Under the pieces are notes generated by a model. It did not search any database. It was not told where the DNA came from and saw only the letters and a list, made by a program, of their open reading frames with translations. A stretch of 64,000 nucleotides of DNA, from contig NZ_CP009283.1 in assembly GCF_000758625.1 (NCBI RefSeq), positions 2,243,501 through 2,307,500 on the forward strand. The letters run 5' to 3'. The DNA comes from Paenibacillus sp. FSL R7-0273. Its GTDB lineage: Bacteria > Bacillota > Bacilli > Paenibacillales > Paenibacillaceae. This document shows positions 29,811 to 39,400 of this stretch, one piece after another. Within the stretch, counting starts at the first letter, position 1; each line of letters begins with the position of its first letter. A program made the position numbers and the translations under genes.

Positions 29811-30638
29811 ATGGATACAATTACTGCAATAATTCTTGCTATAGTTGAAGGGATTACCGAATTTATTCCGGTATCTTCAACCGGCCATATGATCCTTACC
29901 ACCAAGTTGCTCGGCTTTGATGAGCAGGAGCCGATTATGAAGACCTATGAAATAGTGATTCAGCTCGGCGCTATCCTTGCTATCGCGCTGGTTTACCGCA
30001 GACGCGTGCTGGATTTGCTCGGCATCGGGCGGCAAAGCCGCGGCAGGGGCGGCGTGATGCCGGCTCCCCGGCTTAATCTGATCCATATTATTCTCGGGAT
30101 CGCTCCGGCGCTGGCGGTAGCTTTTTTTGCAAGGGATTTTATTAAAGGCCTTTTTGGAGCCACTACAGTACTCTGGGCGCTTGTCGCCGGGGGGATACTG
30201 ATGATTGTGGCAGAGTGGTGGAACAAGCACAAATCGCGGGTAACTGCGCATGAGCTGGATGATCTGTCTTACGGGCAGGCACTGGCGATCGGCCTTTATC
30301 AGATCATTTCAGTGCTCTGGCCGGGCTTCTCCCGTTCAGGCTCGACCATCTCAGGAGGGATGCTGAGCGGGGTGAGCTATAAGGCTTCGGCTGATTTCTC
30401 CTTCCTCATTGCCATTCCTATTATGTGTGCCGCGTCCGGGTATGAGCTGCTGGATTCCTACAAGTATTTTACCAAGGATACGATAATGGATTTCGCCATC
30501 GGGTTTGTGATCGCATTTGTGGTTGCTTATTTTGTGGTTGTATTGTTCATGAAGCTGATCCAGAAGATCAGACCGACGCATTTTGCCATCTACCGTTTTA
30601 TTCTGGCAGCTGTTTTCTGGCTGTTTATTATGCGTTAA
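29811..30638 (+). CDS. uppP: Undecaprenyl-diphosphatase UppP (BacA)
   Basis: 275 residues, integral membrane. It dephosphorylates undecaprenyl pyrophosphate so that the cell-wall lipid carrier can be reused; overexpression gives bacitracin resistance. Both family motifs are present: EGITEFIPVSSTGHMIL near the N-terminus, and PGFSRSGSTISGG around residue 175, with the catalytic Glu, Ser and Arg. AGGAGGAAG precedes the ATG. Several hydrophobic segments with glycine and proline kinks follow, and the length is typical. It stands alone. Confidence 0.95.
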   Translation: MDTITAIILAIVEGITEFIPVSSTGHMILTTKLLGFDEQEPIMKTYEIVIQLGAILAIALVYRRRVLDLLGIGRQSRGRGGVMPAPRLNLIHIILGIAPALAVAFFARDFIKGLFGATTVLWALVAGGILMIVAEWWNKHKSRVTAHELDDLSYGQALAIGLYQIISVLWPGFSRSGSTISGGMLSGVSYKASADFSFLIAIPIMCAASGYELLDSYKYFTKDTIMDFAIGFVIAFVVAYFVVVLFMKLIQKIRPTHFAIYRFILAAVFWLFIMR

Positions 30639-30733
30639 TACAGGTTCGTCCGTGATAACGGTATTGTACAAAGTAAAGCAAAAGGCTTCGAATCAGAATA
30701 GTAATTTACCGTTAAAGGCAGGAGTGAGCCAAG

Positions 30734-31822
30734 GTGCGTTTAGTATCCGTGAATCGGCTTCAGGCTGGGATGAAGCTCGGAAAAAAGATTTATAATGATG
30801 AAGGACTGGTTCTGCTCGCTGACGGGATAGAACTTACGGATGCGTTAATTAAGCGGCTGGCTAAGATCGACATCGGTTACGTCTACGTTGAGGACGCCTA
30901 TACGGACGATGTTGTGATTACGACAATGCTGCATGATGAGACGCGCAACCAGGCGCTCAAAGTAATCAGGAACCAGTTCCAGGAGATGTCCGGCGCCTCG
31001 GGAATCACCAAGGGCTTTTATCACCTGGACAAAAAATTCTCCAAAGTCATGGACTCCATCCTGGATGATATGTCCTCCCAGGAAGATCCGATGATTATGC
31101 TTGCAGATATGCATACGGCAGATAATTACCTGTACGTCCATTCACTTAACGTATGCTTATATACACTTGTGCTGGGAATTGCTTACGGCTATAGCAGGGA
31201 AGAGCTGCGGGTGCTCGGACTCGGCTCGCTGCTGCATGATATCGGCAAAACCCAGATTCCGGTCAAAATCGTCCAGAAGCCCGGCATGCTGAGCGATGAG
31301 GAGTTCAAGCATATGCAGGCGCATACGGAGATCGGCTACCGGATTCTAAAAGAAGAGCCCAACATTCCGCTGCTTGCGGCCCATTGCGCCTTTCAGCATC
31401 ATGAACGGATCAACGGCTCCGGCTATCCGCGCGGACTGACCGGCCCGCAGATCCACGAATATGCCAAGTGGCTGGGAGTAGCTGACTCCTATGATGCAAT
31501 GACCTCCAACCGGATCTATAAAAAGGCGATGCTGCCGCATCAGGCTGTGGAAGCACTCTATGTAGGCTCTGGCACGCTCTACGAGCAGAAGCATCTGGAG
31601 CTGTTCAGAGACCGTGTAGCGATCTATCCGCTTGGCCTGACCGTTAAGCTAAGCACAGGCGAGAGCGGTGTTGTGGTCAAAATTGACCCGAGCACGCCGC
31701 ACAGGCCTGTAGTGCGTATATTTACAGGTCCGGAGGGTGAGCCGGTTACCCCGTATGAGCTGGATCTGGGCACGGCGCTCTCAGTAGTGATATTCGATGT
31801 CTCTGATAACGATGAACAGTGA
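30734..31822 (+). CDS. HD-GYP domain cyclic-di-GMP phosphodiesterase
   Basis: 362 residues; GTG start with CAGGAGTG upstream. The N-terminal 60 residues (SVNRLQAGMKLGKKIYNDEG) resemble those of the paralogue at 26319. The HD-GYP domain shows an intact metal centre: VHSLNVCLYTLVLG, GLGSLLHDIGKTQIPVKIVQ, MQAHTEIGYRIL, FQHHERINGSGYPRGL and GVADSYDAMTSNR. It should therefore hydrolyse cyclic di-GMP. A C-terminal 70-residue beta domain (VKLSTGESGVVVKIDP) is shared in form with the paralogue (LNTGDIGVIIMNNP). Cognate signal and output are unknown. Confidence 0.88.
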   Translation: MRLVSVNRLQAGMKLGKKIYNDEGLVLLADGIELTDALIKRLAKIDIGYVYVEDAYTDDVVITTMLHDETRNQALKVIRNQFQEMSGASGITKGFYHLDKKFSKVMDSILDDMSSQEDPMIMLADMHTADNYLYVHSLNVCLYTLVLGIAYGYSREELRVLGLGSLLHDIGKTQIPVKIVQKPGMLSDEEFKHMQAHTEIGYRILKEEPNIPLLAAHCAFQHHERINGSGYPRGLTGPQIHEYAKWLGVADSYDAMTSNRIYKKAMLPHQAVEALYVGSGTLYEQKHLELFRDRVAIYPLGLTVKLSTGESGVVVKIDPSTPHRPVVRIFTGPEGEPVTPYELDLGTALSVVIFDVSDNDEQ

Positions 31823-31884
31823 AGTCTGCCTGAACCGCAGGAGCGGCGGCGGGAGGCTTTACCTGCAGCCCCCTGCCACATTAG

Positions 31885-31955
31885 CAGCGAGGAGCGAACA
31901 ACAGGAGGCCGCAGCAGTGCGGCAGGGCAGTGCCTGTGTTCGCCCCGCTGTTTTT
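31885..31955 (+). terminator. Intrinsic terminator of the HD-GYP gene
   Basis: CAGCG, then GCGAACA(A)CAGG, pair with CCTGTGTTCGC and CGCTG around an inner CCGCA / TGCGG stem, followed by TTTTT. Confidence 0.75.
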
Positions 31956-32106
31956 CGTTAGCTGCGGTTTACAGGGGGAGCGGCAAGCTTGTGTTTCTGT
32001 ACATGCTGTTTTTTTGACAGCCGTGGTATCATAAAAGGTAAGCTGCCTATCTTTTTCATAAATTTGGGTTAATAATTAGGAATACGTATTAAAGGAGAAA
32101 GCAAAA

Positions 32107-33243
32107 ATGAGTATATTAGAACCATCATCCAGAACAATGAAGGAGCTGTCGCCAAGCTATGATCCCTGGGATCCGATTACTTCACTGCGCCGGCATGGGC
32201 GGCATGTACTGACCAGTGTGGAGATGACGGTTACCAATCTGTGTAATATGCGCTGTGAGCATTGCGCGGTCGGGGACAGCCTGACCATGAAAGAAGGGGA
32301 TATGCTGCCGCTGACGAATATGCTGAAGCGCCTCGACGAAGTGGAGCATCTGCAGACCATCAGCATAACCGGGGGAGAGCCGATGTTCCGGGCTTCAACG
32401 GTAGATAATATGATTGTGCCGCTGCTGAAATATGCGCATGAGCGGGGGATCCGGTCGCAGATTAACTCCAATCTGACCATGCCCTATGCCCGGTATGAGA
32501 AGCTGCTGCCGTATCTTGACGTTATGCATATCTCCTTCAATTATGTGAATGGGGACGACTTCCACGAGGTGGGCTTTGCGAACAGCGGACATCCTGTCGC
32601 CAGGGAAGCAGCCTACAGGCTGTATGAGACCATGATTGATAACTCCCGGCGGCTCAGTGAGGACGGTATGCTGATCTCGGCAGAATCCATGATTAACTAC
32701 CGGACCCATACAAAGCTGCCGCAAATTCATAAGCTGATCGGAGATATGGGGGCAAAACGGCATGAGGTCCATCCGATGTATGCCTCCAGCTTCGCCTCCT
32801 CATTGCCGGTATTGTCGCTGAAGGAGATGGGGGATGCGATTCATTCCCTGCTGGACACCCGTGATCCGGAAATGTGGATGCTGTTCGGCACCCTGCCGTT
32901 TTTTGCCTGCAGTGACCTTGCGGAGCATCAGACCCTGCTGCGCAGATTGCGTACAGAGAAGAATGTAACACTGCGCAATGATCCGGACGGACGCAACCGG
33001 GTGAATGTAAATATGTTCACCGGTGATGTATTCGTAACGGATTTTGCCGATATATCCGCTTTTGGCAACATTGGGACAAGCCGGCTGGATGATATTTTTG
33101 CTGAATGGCAAAGCAGTCATCCGCTCAACCAGAAGGTTAACTGCTTCTGTGATGCTGCCGGCTGCTGCGGGCCTAATCTGCTGGTTGCTGATATGTACTA
33201 TCCAAAGATCGACTTCAAATCAAGAAAGGCGATCACTCTGTAG
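32107..33243 (+). CDS. yfkAB: YfkAB radical SAM protein with CxCxxxxC tail
   Basis: 378 residues. The radical-SAM cluster motif is CNMRCEHC (CxxxCxxC) near residue 47, followed by ISITGGEPMF, which contacts SAM. The C-terminus carries CFCDAAGCC, matching the CxCxxxxC motif that defines the YfkAB subfamily and probably holds a second cluster or a metal. I know of no established reaction for this family; it is conserved in Bacillaceae. AAAGGAGAAAG precedes the ATG. The next gene starts 18 bases downstream, so the two may be co-transcribed, although the functional link is unclear. Confidence 0.87.
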   Translation: MSILEPSSRTMKELSPSYDPWDPITSLRRHGRHVLTSVEMTVTNLCNMRCEHCAVGDSLTMKEGDMLPLTNMLKRLDEVEHLQTISITGGEPMFRASTVDNMIVPLLKYAHERGIRSQINSNLTMPYARYEKLLPYLDVMHISFNYVNGDDFHEVGFANSGHPVAREAAYRLYETMIDNSRRLSEDGMLISAESMINYRTHTKLPQIHKLIGDMGAKRHEVHPMYASSFASSLPVLSLKEMGDAIHSLLDTRDPEMWMLFGTLPFFACSDLAEHQTLLRRLRTEKNVTLRNDPDGRNRVNVNMFTGDVFVTDFADISAFGNIGTSRLDDIFAEWQSSHPLNQKVNCFCDAAGCCGPNLLVADMYYPKIDFKSRKAITL

Positions 33244-33261
33244 AATCGAGGCGTTGTTATT

Positions 33262-34620
33262 GTGCATACGGAATTTGACATAGGAAGCTTATTGCTTAAT
33301 CTGTTGCTGGTTCTGGTGCTTGTATTGCTGAACGGTATCTTTGTTGCTGCCGAGTTCTCGCTGGTGAAGGTCAGACAATCCCGTCTGACACAGCTGGTGA
33401 GCGAGGGAAATAAAATGGCCGGATATGCGCTGAAGGTCAACAAGAAGCTCGACTCCTATCTCTCAGCCACCCAGTTCGGCATTACACTGGCTTCACTGGG
33501 ACTTGGGTGGATCGGGGAGCCGGCAATATCTGAGCTGCTGGTAGAGCCGCTGATGTTCAAGCTGGGTGTTACCGATCATACTTTAATTTCTACCGTATCG
33601 GTGGTAATCGGATTTTCCATCATTACATTTTTACATATTGTACTGGGGGAGCTTGCCCCGAAATCGCTCGCGATTCAAAAAACAGAAGGCTCTGCACTGC
33701 TGCTGTCCGCACCGCTGATGTTCTTCTATAATCTGTTCCTTCCGTTTATCTGGGTCCTCAACGCTTCGGCAAATGCGCTTCTGAGACTGGTTGGCGTAGA
33801 GCCGGCCAGTGAAGCTGAGGCGGCCCACTCGGAGGAAGAAATACGCATCCTGATGAACCAGAGCGCCAAAAGCGGGGTCATCGACAAGGATGAAATGAAG
33901 CTGATGGATAACATCTTTGAATTCTCAGACCTGTTAGCCCGTGAAGTGATGCTGCCGCGCACCGATATGGATGTATTGTACAGTAATCTTTCGCTGGAGG
34001 AGAATATGCGGATCATTACAGAAACCAAGCATTCCCGGTACCCGGTAGCCAATGAGGATAAGGACCGGATTATCGGCTTCATCCATATTACCGACCTGCT
34101 GTTTGCCCCGCTGGATCAGCAGAATGACCTGGCCTCCCTGGTGCGCCCGATCCTGAATGTACCGGAATCCATGGAGATCAGCCATGCGCTGCGGCTCATG
34201 CAGAAGAACAAAGCACAGCTGACGCTTGTGGTTGATGAGTACGGCGGTACGGCCGGTCTCCTGACTGCTGAGGATATTCTTGAGGAAATCGTCGGCGATC
34301 TGCATGATGAGTTCGAGAATGAGCGTCCGGACGTTGAACGTAACGGAGACTATATTTCGGTGGACGGGCGGATGCTCATTGAGGATGTTAACGACCTGAC
34401 CGGAGTCATTATCGAAGATGAAGAGGTCGATTCCATCGGCGGCTGGCTGTTTAAAGAGCTGGAGGGCAATCCGTCCAAGGGCAAGCAGATTATTGTTGGT
34501 GATTTGAGCTTTGAAGTGGAGGAATCCACCCGCCTGCGGATTACCAGAATCAACATTCACCGCCTGAATCCGCCTCTGACAGAGGAAGCAGACCCGGATA
34601 TGGATAAGGACGAAGAGTAA
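33262..34620 (+). CDS. CNNM/CorC-type membrane protein with CBS domains
   Basis: 452 residues. Three or four hydrophobic segments in the first 140 residues form a DUF21/CNNM domain (LLNGIFVAAEFSLVKVRQSR, SATQFGITLASLGLGWIGEP, IVLGELAPKSLAIQ). Two CBS motifs follow (about 205-330; VMLPRTDMDVL and QLTLVVDEYGGTAGLLTAED) and then a CorC_HlyC domain (ISVDGRMLIEDVNDLTGV). Proteins of this family export or sense magnesium or cobalt; the older label 'hemolysin' is not informative. Start: GTG with GAGGCG upstream. Terminated by a hairpin at 34637. Confidence 0.88.
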   Translation: MHTEFDIGSLLLNLLLVLVLVLLNGIFVAAEFSLVKVRQSRLTQLVSEGNKMAGYALKVNKKLDSYLSATQFGITLASLGLGWIGEPAISELLVEPLMFKLGVTDHTLISTVSVVIGFSIITFLHIVLGELAPKSLAIQKTEGSALLLSAPLMFFYNLFLPFIWVLNASANALLRLVGVEPASEAEAAHSEEEIRILMNQSAKSGVIDKDEMKLMDNIFEFSDLLAREVMLPRTDMDVLYSNLSLEENMRIITETKHSRYPVANEDKDRIIGFIHITDLLFAPLDQQNDLASLVRPILNVPESMEISHALRLMQKNKAQLTLVVDEYGGTAGLLTAEDILEEIVGDLHDEFENERPDVERNGDYISVDGRMLIEDVNDLTGVIIEDEEVDSIGGWLFKELEGNPSKGKQIIVGDLSFEVEESTRLRITRINIHRLNPPLTEEADPDMDKDEE

Positions 34621-34636
34621 ATATACAAATGGATTG

Positions 34637-34688
34637 AGCTGTGCTGATGTGTTAGGTCATTGACCTGATTACGCGGCGCAGCTTTTTT
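34637..34688 (+). terminator. Intrinsic terminator
   Basis: AGCTGTGC pairs with GCGCAGCT (one wobble) around an inner AGGTCA / TGACCT stem, with a seven-T tail. Confidence 0.75.
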
Positions 34689-34722
34689 TGTTCATCCGCG
34701 TTCTGTCAGCCTGCCTAATCAT

Positions 34723-34731
34723 CATACAGTA
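34723..34731 (+). promoter_or_regulatory. Candidate sigma-E -10 element of the cotJ operon
   Basis: CATACAGTA matches the CATAnnnTA form of sigma-E/K -10 elements and lies about 57 bases before cotJA. The -35 part is not convincing. In B. subtilis cotJ is transcribed by sigma-E in the mother cell. Confidence 0.4.
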
Positions 34732-34787
34732 GTTACGAAGAGAGGAATGCCAGAATTGAAAGTGAATCAATGAGGAGGGGAATTTTA

Positions 34788-35006
34788 TTGAACTCCCAGG
34801 AGCGTGTATGGGCTACTTACCGGGGACCGTTTGATCCTTGCCCGCCGGTGCCGTTCAAAACGTATGTTGTGCCGCCTAACCAGTATGTGAACTTTCAGCC
34901 GCCAGGCCTGCCGCAGTACCCGCTGGCTGAAGCCCTGAGAGCGGGAACCCTCTGGCCGGCCTTCTACAGTCCTTACGAGTCCAAAGCCGGAAAAGGGGGT
35001 GTCTAG
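34788..35006 (+). CDS. cotJA: Spore coat protein CotJA
   Basis: 72 residues. The TTG start is chosen because GAGGAGG sits nine bases upstream; the ATG at 34770 reads through that site. The core YVVPPNQYVNFQPPGLPQYP, followed by ALRAGTLWPAFYSPY, is the CotJA signature. It is a small coat-associated protein needed with CotJB and CotJC for assembly of the CotJ complex in the mother-cell compartment. Its stop overlaps the region where cotJB begins. Confidence 0.92.
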   Translation: MNSQERVWATYRGPFDPCPPVPFKTYVVPPNQYVNFQPPGLPQYPLAEALRAGTLWPAFYSPYESKAGKGGV

Positions 35007-35010
35007 CCCG

Positions 35011-35280
35011 ATGGAGCAGTCAAAAGCATGTGAGCCCCGTTACTATGAAATGCTGGAGCAGCTGCAGGTGCTGGATTTTGCTCTAGTTGAGCTGAATCTG
35101 TATCTGGATACTCATCCGGAGGATTTGCAGGCGATTGAGCAGTTCAACCAGCTGACCCAGGAGCGTACCCGGCTGGCTAACCAGTTTCAGGAGCTGTACG
35201 GGCCGCTGCAGAATTTCGGGCGGGCTTATTCCAAATGCCCGTGGGAATGGAGCCAGAGCCCCTGGCCCTGGCAGGTGTAG
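35011..35280 (+). CDS. cotJB: Spore coat protein CotJB
   Basis: 89 residues from the ATG at 35011; the AAAGGGGG site is shared with the end of cotJA. The pattern YYEMLEQLQVLDFALVELNL, then YLDTHPEDLQAIEQFN and the Trp-rich tail SKCPWEWSQSPWPWQV, is characteristic. CotJB partners CotJA and CotJC. The second gene of the three-gene operon. Confidence 0.92.
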   Translation: MEQSKACEPRYYEMLEQLQVLDFALVELNLYLDTHPEDLQAIEQFNQLTQERTRLANQFQELYGPLQNFGRAYSKCPWEWSQSPWPWQV

Positions 35281-35313
35281 CGCAAATCTAACGTATAGGA
35301 GGGAGGCTTCCGG

Positions 35314-35883
35314 ATGTGGATTTATGAGAAGAAGCTGCAGTACCCGGTGCGTGTCGGCAAATGCGATGTAAGAATGGCACGGTACCTGATGGAACAGTAC
35401 GGCGGCGCTGACGGGGAGCTGGCAGCGGCGCTCCGCTATATGAATCAGCGTTATTCGATTCCTGATAAGGTGATCGGCGTGCTGACGGATATTTCGACTG
35501 AAGAATTTGCCCATCTTGAGATGATTGCCACGATGATCTATAAGCTGACCAAGGATGCATCTGTGCAGGAGCTTGAGGCTGCCGGGCTGGGACCTAACTA
35601 CGCGCAGCGCGATCATGCCCTGTTCTATCAGAACTCGGCCGGTGTTCCATGGACTGCGAGCTACATTCAGGCCAAGGGTGATCCTATAGCGGATCTATAT
35701 GAGGACATTGCTGCCGAAGAGAAGGCCAGAGCTACATACCAGTGGCTGATCGATATGACGGATGATGTGGATCTGCAGGACAGCCTGAAGTTTCTGCGGG
35801 AGCGTGAAATTATCCATGCCATCCGGTTTAAGGAATCCGTGCAGATTCTGATGGAGGAGCGGGATAAGAAGCGGGTATTTTAG
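35314..35883 (+). CDS. cotJC: CotJC, manganese-catalase-like spore coat protein
   Basis: 189 residues with the manganese catalase four-helix fold: ELAAALRYMNQRYSIPDKVI, DISTEEFAHLEMIATMIYKL (Glu and His metal ligands), YEDIAAEEKARATYQWLIDM (Glu), and FLREREIIHAIRFKE (Glu and His). It probably removes peroxide in or at the spore coat. TAGGAGGGAGG precedes the ATG. A strong terminator follows and separates the sporulation operon from the secretion locus. Confidence 0.94.
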   Translation: MWIYEKKLQYPVRVGKCDVRMARYLMEQYGGADGELAAALRYMNQRYSIPDKVIGVLTDISTEEFAHLEMIATMIYKLTKDASVQELEAAGLGPNYAQRDHALFYQNSAGVPWTASYIQAKGDPIADLYEDIAAEEKARATYQWLIDMTDDVDLQDSLKFLREREIIHAIRFKESVQILMEERDKKRVF

Positions 35884-35914
35884 AACGGGTTTGGTATTTA
35901 TTCTATTTGTATGT

Positions 35915-35940
35915 TAAGCCGCCATTTTGGCGGCTTTTTT
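35915..35940 (+). terminator. Intrinsic terminator of cotJABC
   Basis: AAGCCGCC, ATTTT loop, GGCGGCTT, then TTTT. Confidence 0.9.
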
Positions 35941-36404
35941 GTTACTCCGAACCGGGCATTATTCATAGTGACGAAGTCCCGGACGGTTAAACGGGAGCAA
36001 AGGCTGTAGATGAAGAAGCTGTTGGATGTTGAATAGAATCTGATTAAATTTATGTAATAATCCAAATTATTCAAAAAGTTTATGAGGGGATATCCCGGGT
36101 TGGAGAAAGTTGTACATATGCCGTTACTCATAAATATTGAACTCTCTTTTGAATAAATGTGCGGCCATGGAACTATAACTTTATACTCTGTTAATTTCAA
36201 TGCGTTAAAGAGGATAGTTACTTATAAGGGAGTAATGAACTATATTTACAGTTAATGTTATGGAAAATATAAACTATCTTGTCGGATTGCCGATAATGCA
36301 TAATATAAATCCCAGAATAATGAAAATTTATATTTTTTTATTTAAGTTTTTAAATAAAGTGGACGCACTTAATCAAAAATTCCTATTCAGTGGTGATGAA
36401 AAAA
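35941..36404. other. A+T-rich leader region of the secretion locus
   Basis: About 460 bases without a convincing gene. Base composition changes sharply from the cotJ side to strongly A+T-rich. It contains the candidate promoter at 36245 and no obvious terminator. Weak reading frames on both strands lack ribosome binding sites. Confidence 0.5.
36245..36273 (+). promoter_or_regulatory. Candidate sigma-A promoter of the secretion operon
   Basis: TTTACA, 17 bases, TATAAA, about 130 bases upstream of the EssC-like start. Confidence 0.45.
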
Positions 36405-39400
36405 ATGAGCTTACAAGAAATACTGGCCAATCAGGTCCAAAGGACCCCCAGACTTAAACCCAATTATCCGGAAGGTGAACTGGTATTGGAGGACCCTGCC
36501 AAGCCCTCGGGCAAACCGACCTTCTCTTGGCTGACGATTATTATTCCGCCGTTAGGGATGATGCTGATTGCCATATTCATGTCAACCTTGACCAGATCCT
36601 ACACGATGATGATTTCAACCATGAGTATGACAATTCTAACCGTTATGGTTTCGGTTATGAATTATAAATCCAGTGTGAAAAAGCATCTGGAGCACAATAA
36701 AAAACTGGAAAAAAAATATCTCAATTACTTATTCCAGATCCGAAATGATCTACAAAGCGCTGCCAGTATGCAGCGAGAAGCTTATACATATACGCATCCA
36801 AGTGTCCCGGGCTGTGCTGAAATTGTACGCAGTAGAAGCAAGCAGCTATGGGAAAGAACAGCCATTGAAGATGACTTCTTGAATAACAGGATCGGGTTGG
36901 GCGTTCAGCCCATCTCTCTGGTACCTACATATAGCTCCAAAACAAAAGCAACGGACGATGATAATCCCCTTGAGGAAATTGCCGCCAAAATCTGTGAAGA
37001 AATGTACTTTGTTAGGGATATTCCAGTTTACATACCGCTTAAAAATATTAATACGCTTGGCATATTTGGCAGGATGCAGGAGGTCCGCGATTTTCTGAAT
37101 GCAGCCATCATTCATCTGACTACGCACCAAGGCTACGATGATGTAAGAATTGTATGCGCAATGCAGCCGGATGATCTGGAGCACTGGGAGTGGCTGAAAT
37201 GGCTTCCTCATACATGGGACAATGAACGCAGAGTCAGAAGTATTGCTACGACCTCTTATGATGCATCCAATCTTGCCGATGAGCTGCTTCCTATCCTTAG
37301 AAAGAGAGAGGAAGGCGGCCAGAACAGCTATGGTTTACAGACCCTGCAAACCCCTCACTATGTATTTCTGGTATTTGCTCCTGAATTGTGGGACAGCACA
37401 GAAATGATAAAGGTTCTCCTGTCCAATCAACCGCAGCTTGGAGCCACCAGCATATTCATTTCGGAAAAGATTGATGTTGCTTTGCCGCTCAATTGCCAGG
37501 CGATTCTGGAAATCAGGGATGGTAAAGGGTCAGTCCGCAAAGATACCCGCCAGCTCTTAAATCATTTGGCGGATCATTTTGTCGCCGATTCTCTGGATAA
37601 GCGGCAATCAGAGTTTTTTGCCCGTTCCCTGTCGCCGCTCAGAATCAAGGAAGGGCAAAATAACAGCTATATCCCGCAAATGGTTACCTTTCTGGAGAGC
37701 TTCCAGGTAGATCAGGTTGAGGAACTGAACGTCCTCCAGCGATGGTCCGGCAATCAGGCAAACCGTACGCTCTCTATTCCTCTGGGACTGGGGGCAGGCG
37801 GGAAGTCCCTTATGTTCGATATGCATGAGAAAAGCTATGGTCCCCATGGACTGGTTGCCGGAACTACCGGTTCAGGAAAAAGTGAGCTGCTTCAATCCCT
37901 GCTGCTTGGGCTGGCGGTAAATTACCACCCACATGAGGTTGCTTTTGTACTTATTGACTACAAGGGCGGAGGAATGGCCAATGCCTTTCAGGGGCTGCCC
38001 CATCTGGTAGGGACAATTACAAACCTGGGCGGCAACCAGATTAACCGGGCACTGGCCTCAATCAAAAGCGAACTGCTGCGCAGGCAGCGGCTGTTCAGTG
38101 ACGCCGGTGTAACCAGCATTGATCATTACATCGTTCTGTACCGCAATAAGGAAGTCACTCTTCCCCTGCCGCATTTGATTATTGTGGTGGATGAGTTCGC
38201 GGAGCTTAAGTCAGATCAGCCGGAATTCATGAAGGAGCTGGTTAGTGCTGCACGGGTAGGCAGAAGCTTAGGTATCCATTTAATACTGGCAACCCAGAAG
38301 CCATCGGGAGTGGTTGATGACCAGATCTGGAGTAACTCAAGGTTCAAGCTGTGTCTGAAGGTGCAGACGCCTTCGGATAGCCAGGAAATGCTGAAACGGC
38401 CTGAGGCGGCAGAGATTAAAGAAAAGGGCCGCGGGTATTTGCAGGTCGGCAATAATGAGGTCTTTACCCTGTTCCAGTCCTCCTGGAGCGGAGCACCTTA
38501 TCATACCGGTGATTCGGATGGGGAGGGAATACCGCAAATGGATGTAGTCACACTGAGTGGTGAACGGAGATCCCTGCTGCCGAAAGTGAAAAACAATGAT
38601 GGGACCACTGAAATGAGCGAGCTGCAGGCAGTGGTTAATCACATCGCAGCACTCTCGGCAGAGCACTCCATCGGGGAGGCCTTTCAGCTCTGGCTTCCTC
38701 CGCTTCCGGAGACTCTTGTACTGGCGGAGGTGCTTGACCCGCAGCAGATCTGGAATGGAGCTGACTGGCAGCCGCAGGCGGATAATCTGACGGCTACAGT
38801 GGGGCGGGTAGATAACCCTGCGGATCAGGAGCAATATAATCTGGATATTCATTTTAACCAGAATGGGCATCTGCTTGTGTACGGGGCACCGAGCAGCGGT
38901 AAGACAACACTTTTAAAAACGATTGTCATGTCGCTTGCCCTAAAATATGATCCTGATTATGTACATTTTTATATATTGGATTTTGGAACCCGTACATTTG
39001 GTGTCTTTCATGAGCTTCCGCATCTGGGGGACATTATTTATCCTGAGGATGAACAGAAGCTTGGCAGGCTGATTAGCTGGCTGTTGTCCCAGCTGGATGA
39101 ACGCAAGCGTAAGTTCTCGCAGCTCGGCATCAGCAATCTGGTGTCCTATTGTGCAGCTACAGGTGAAAAGGTTCCGTACATCGTTATTCTCCTCGATAAC
39201 TACACCGGATTTGCCGAAGCGTATGATGACCATGTGATGGATCTGGCTAAGCTGGTACGCGAAGGAGGAAATTACGGAATTTATTTTGTATTTGCAGCTA
39301 ATTCCGTCAGTTCCTATCCTTACCGGATCAGCCAGAATGTCAAGCAGGCGCTGGTCTATCAGATGTCTGACAGAGTGGATTACATCAGCATTCTGGGCCG

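Noticed and set aside
35898..36200. Minus-strand 100-codon frame in the leader of the secretion locus
   Set aside because: It covers the cotJC terminator, has no ribosome binding site and looks like random A+T-rich translation.
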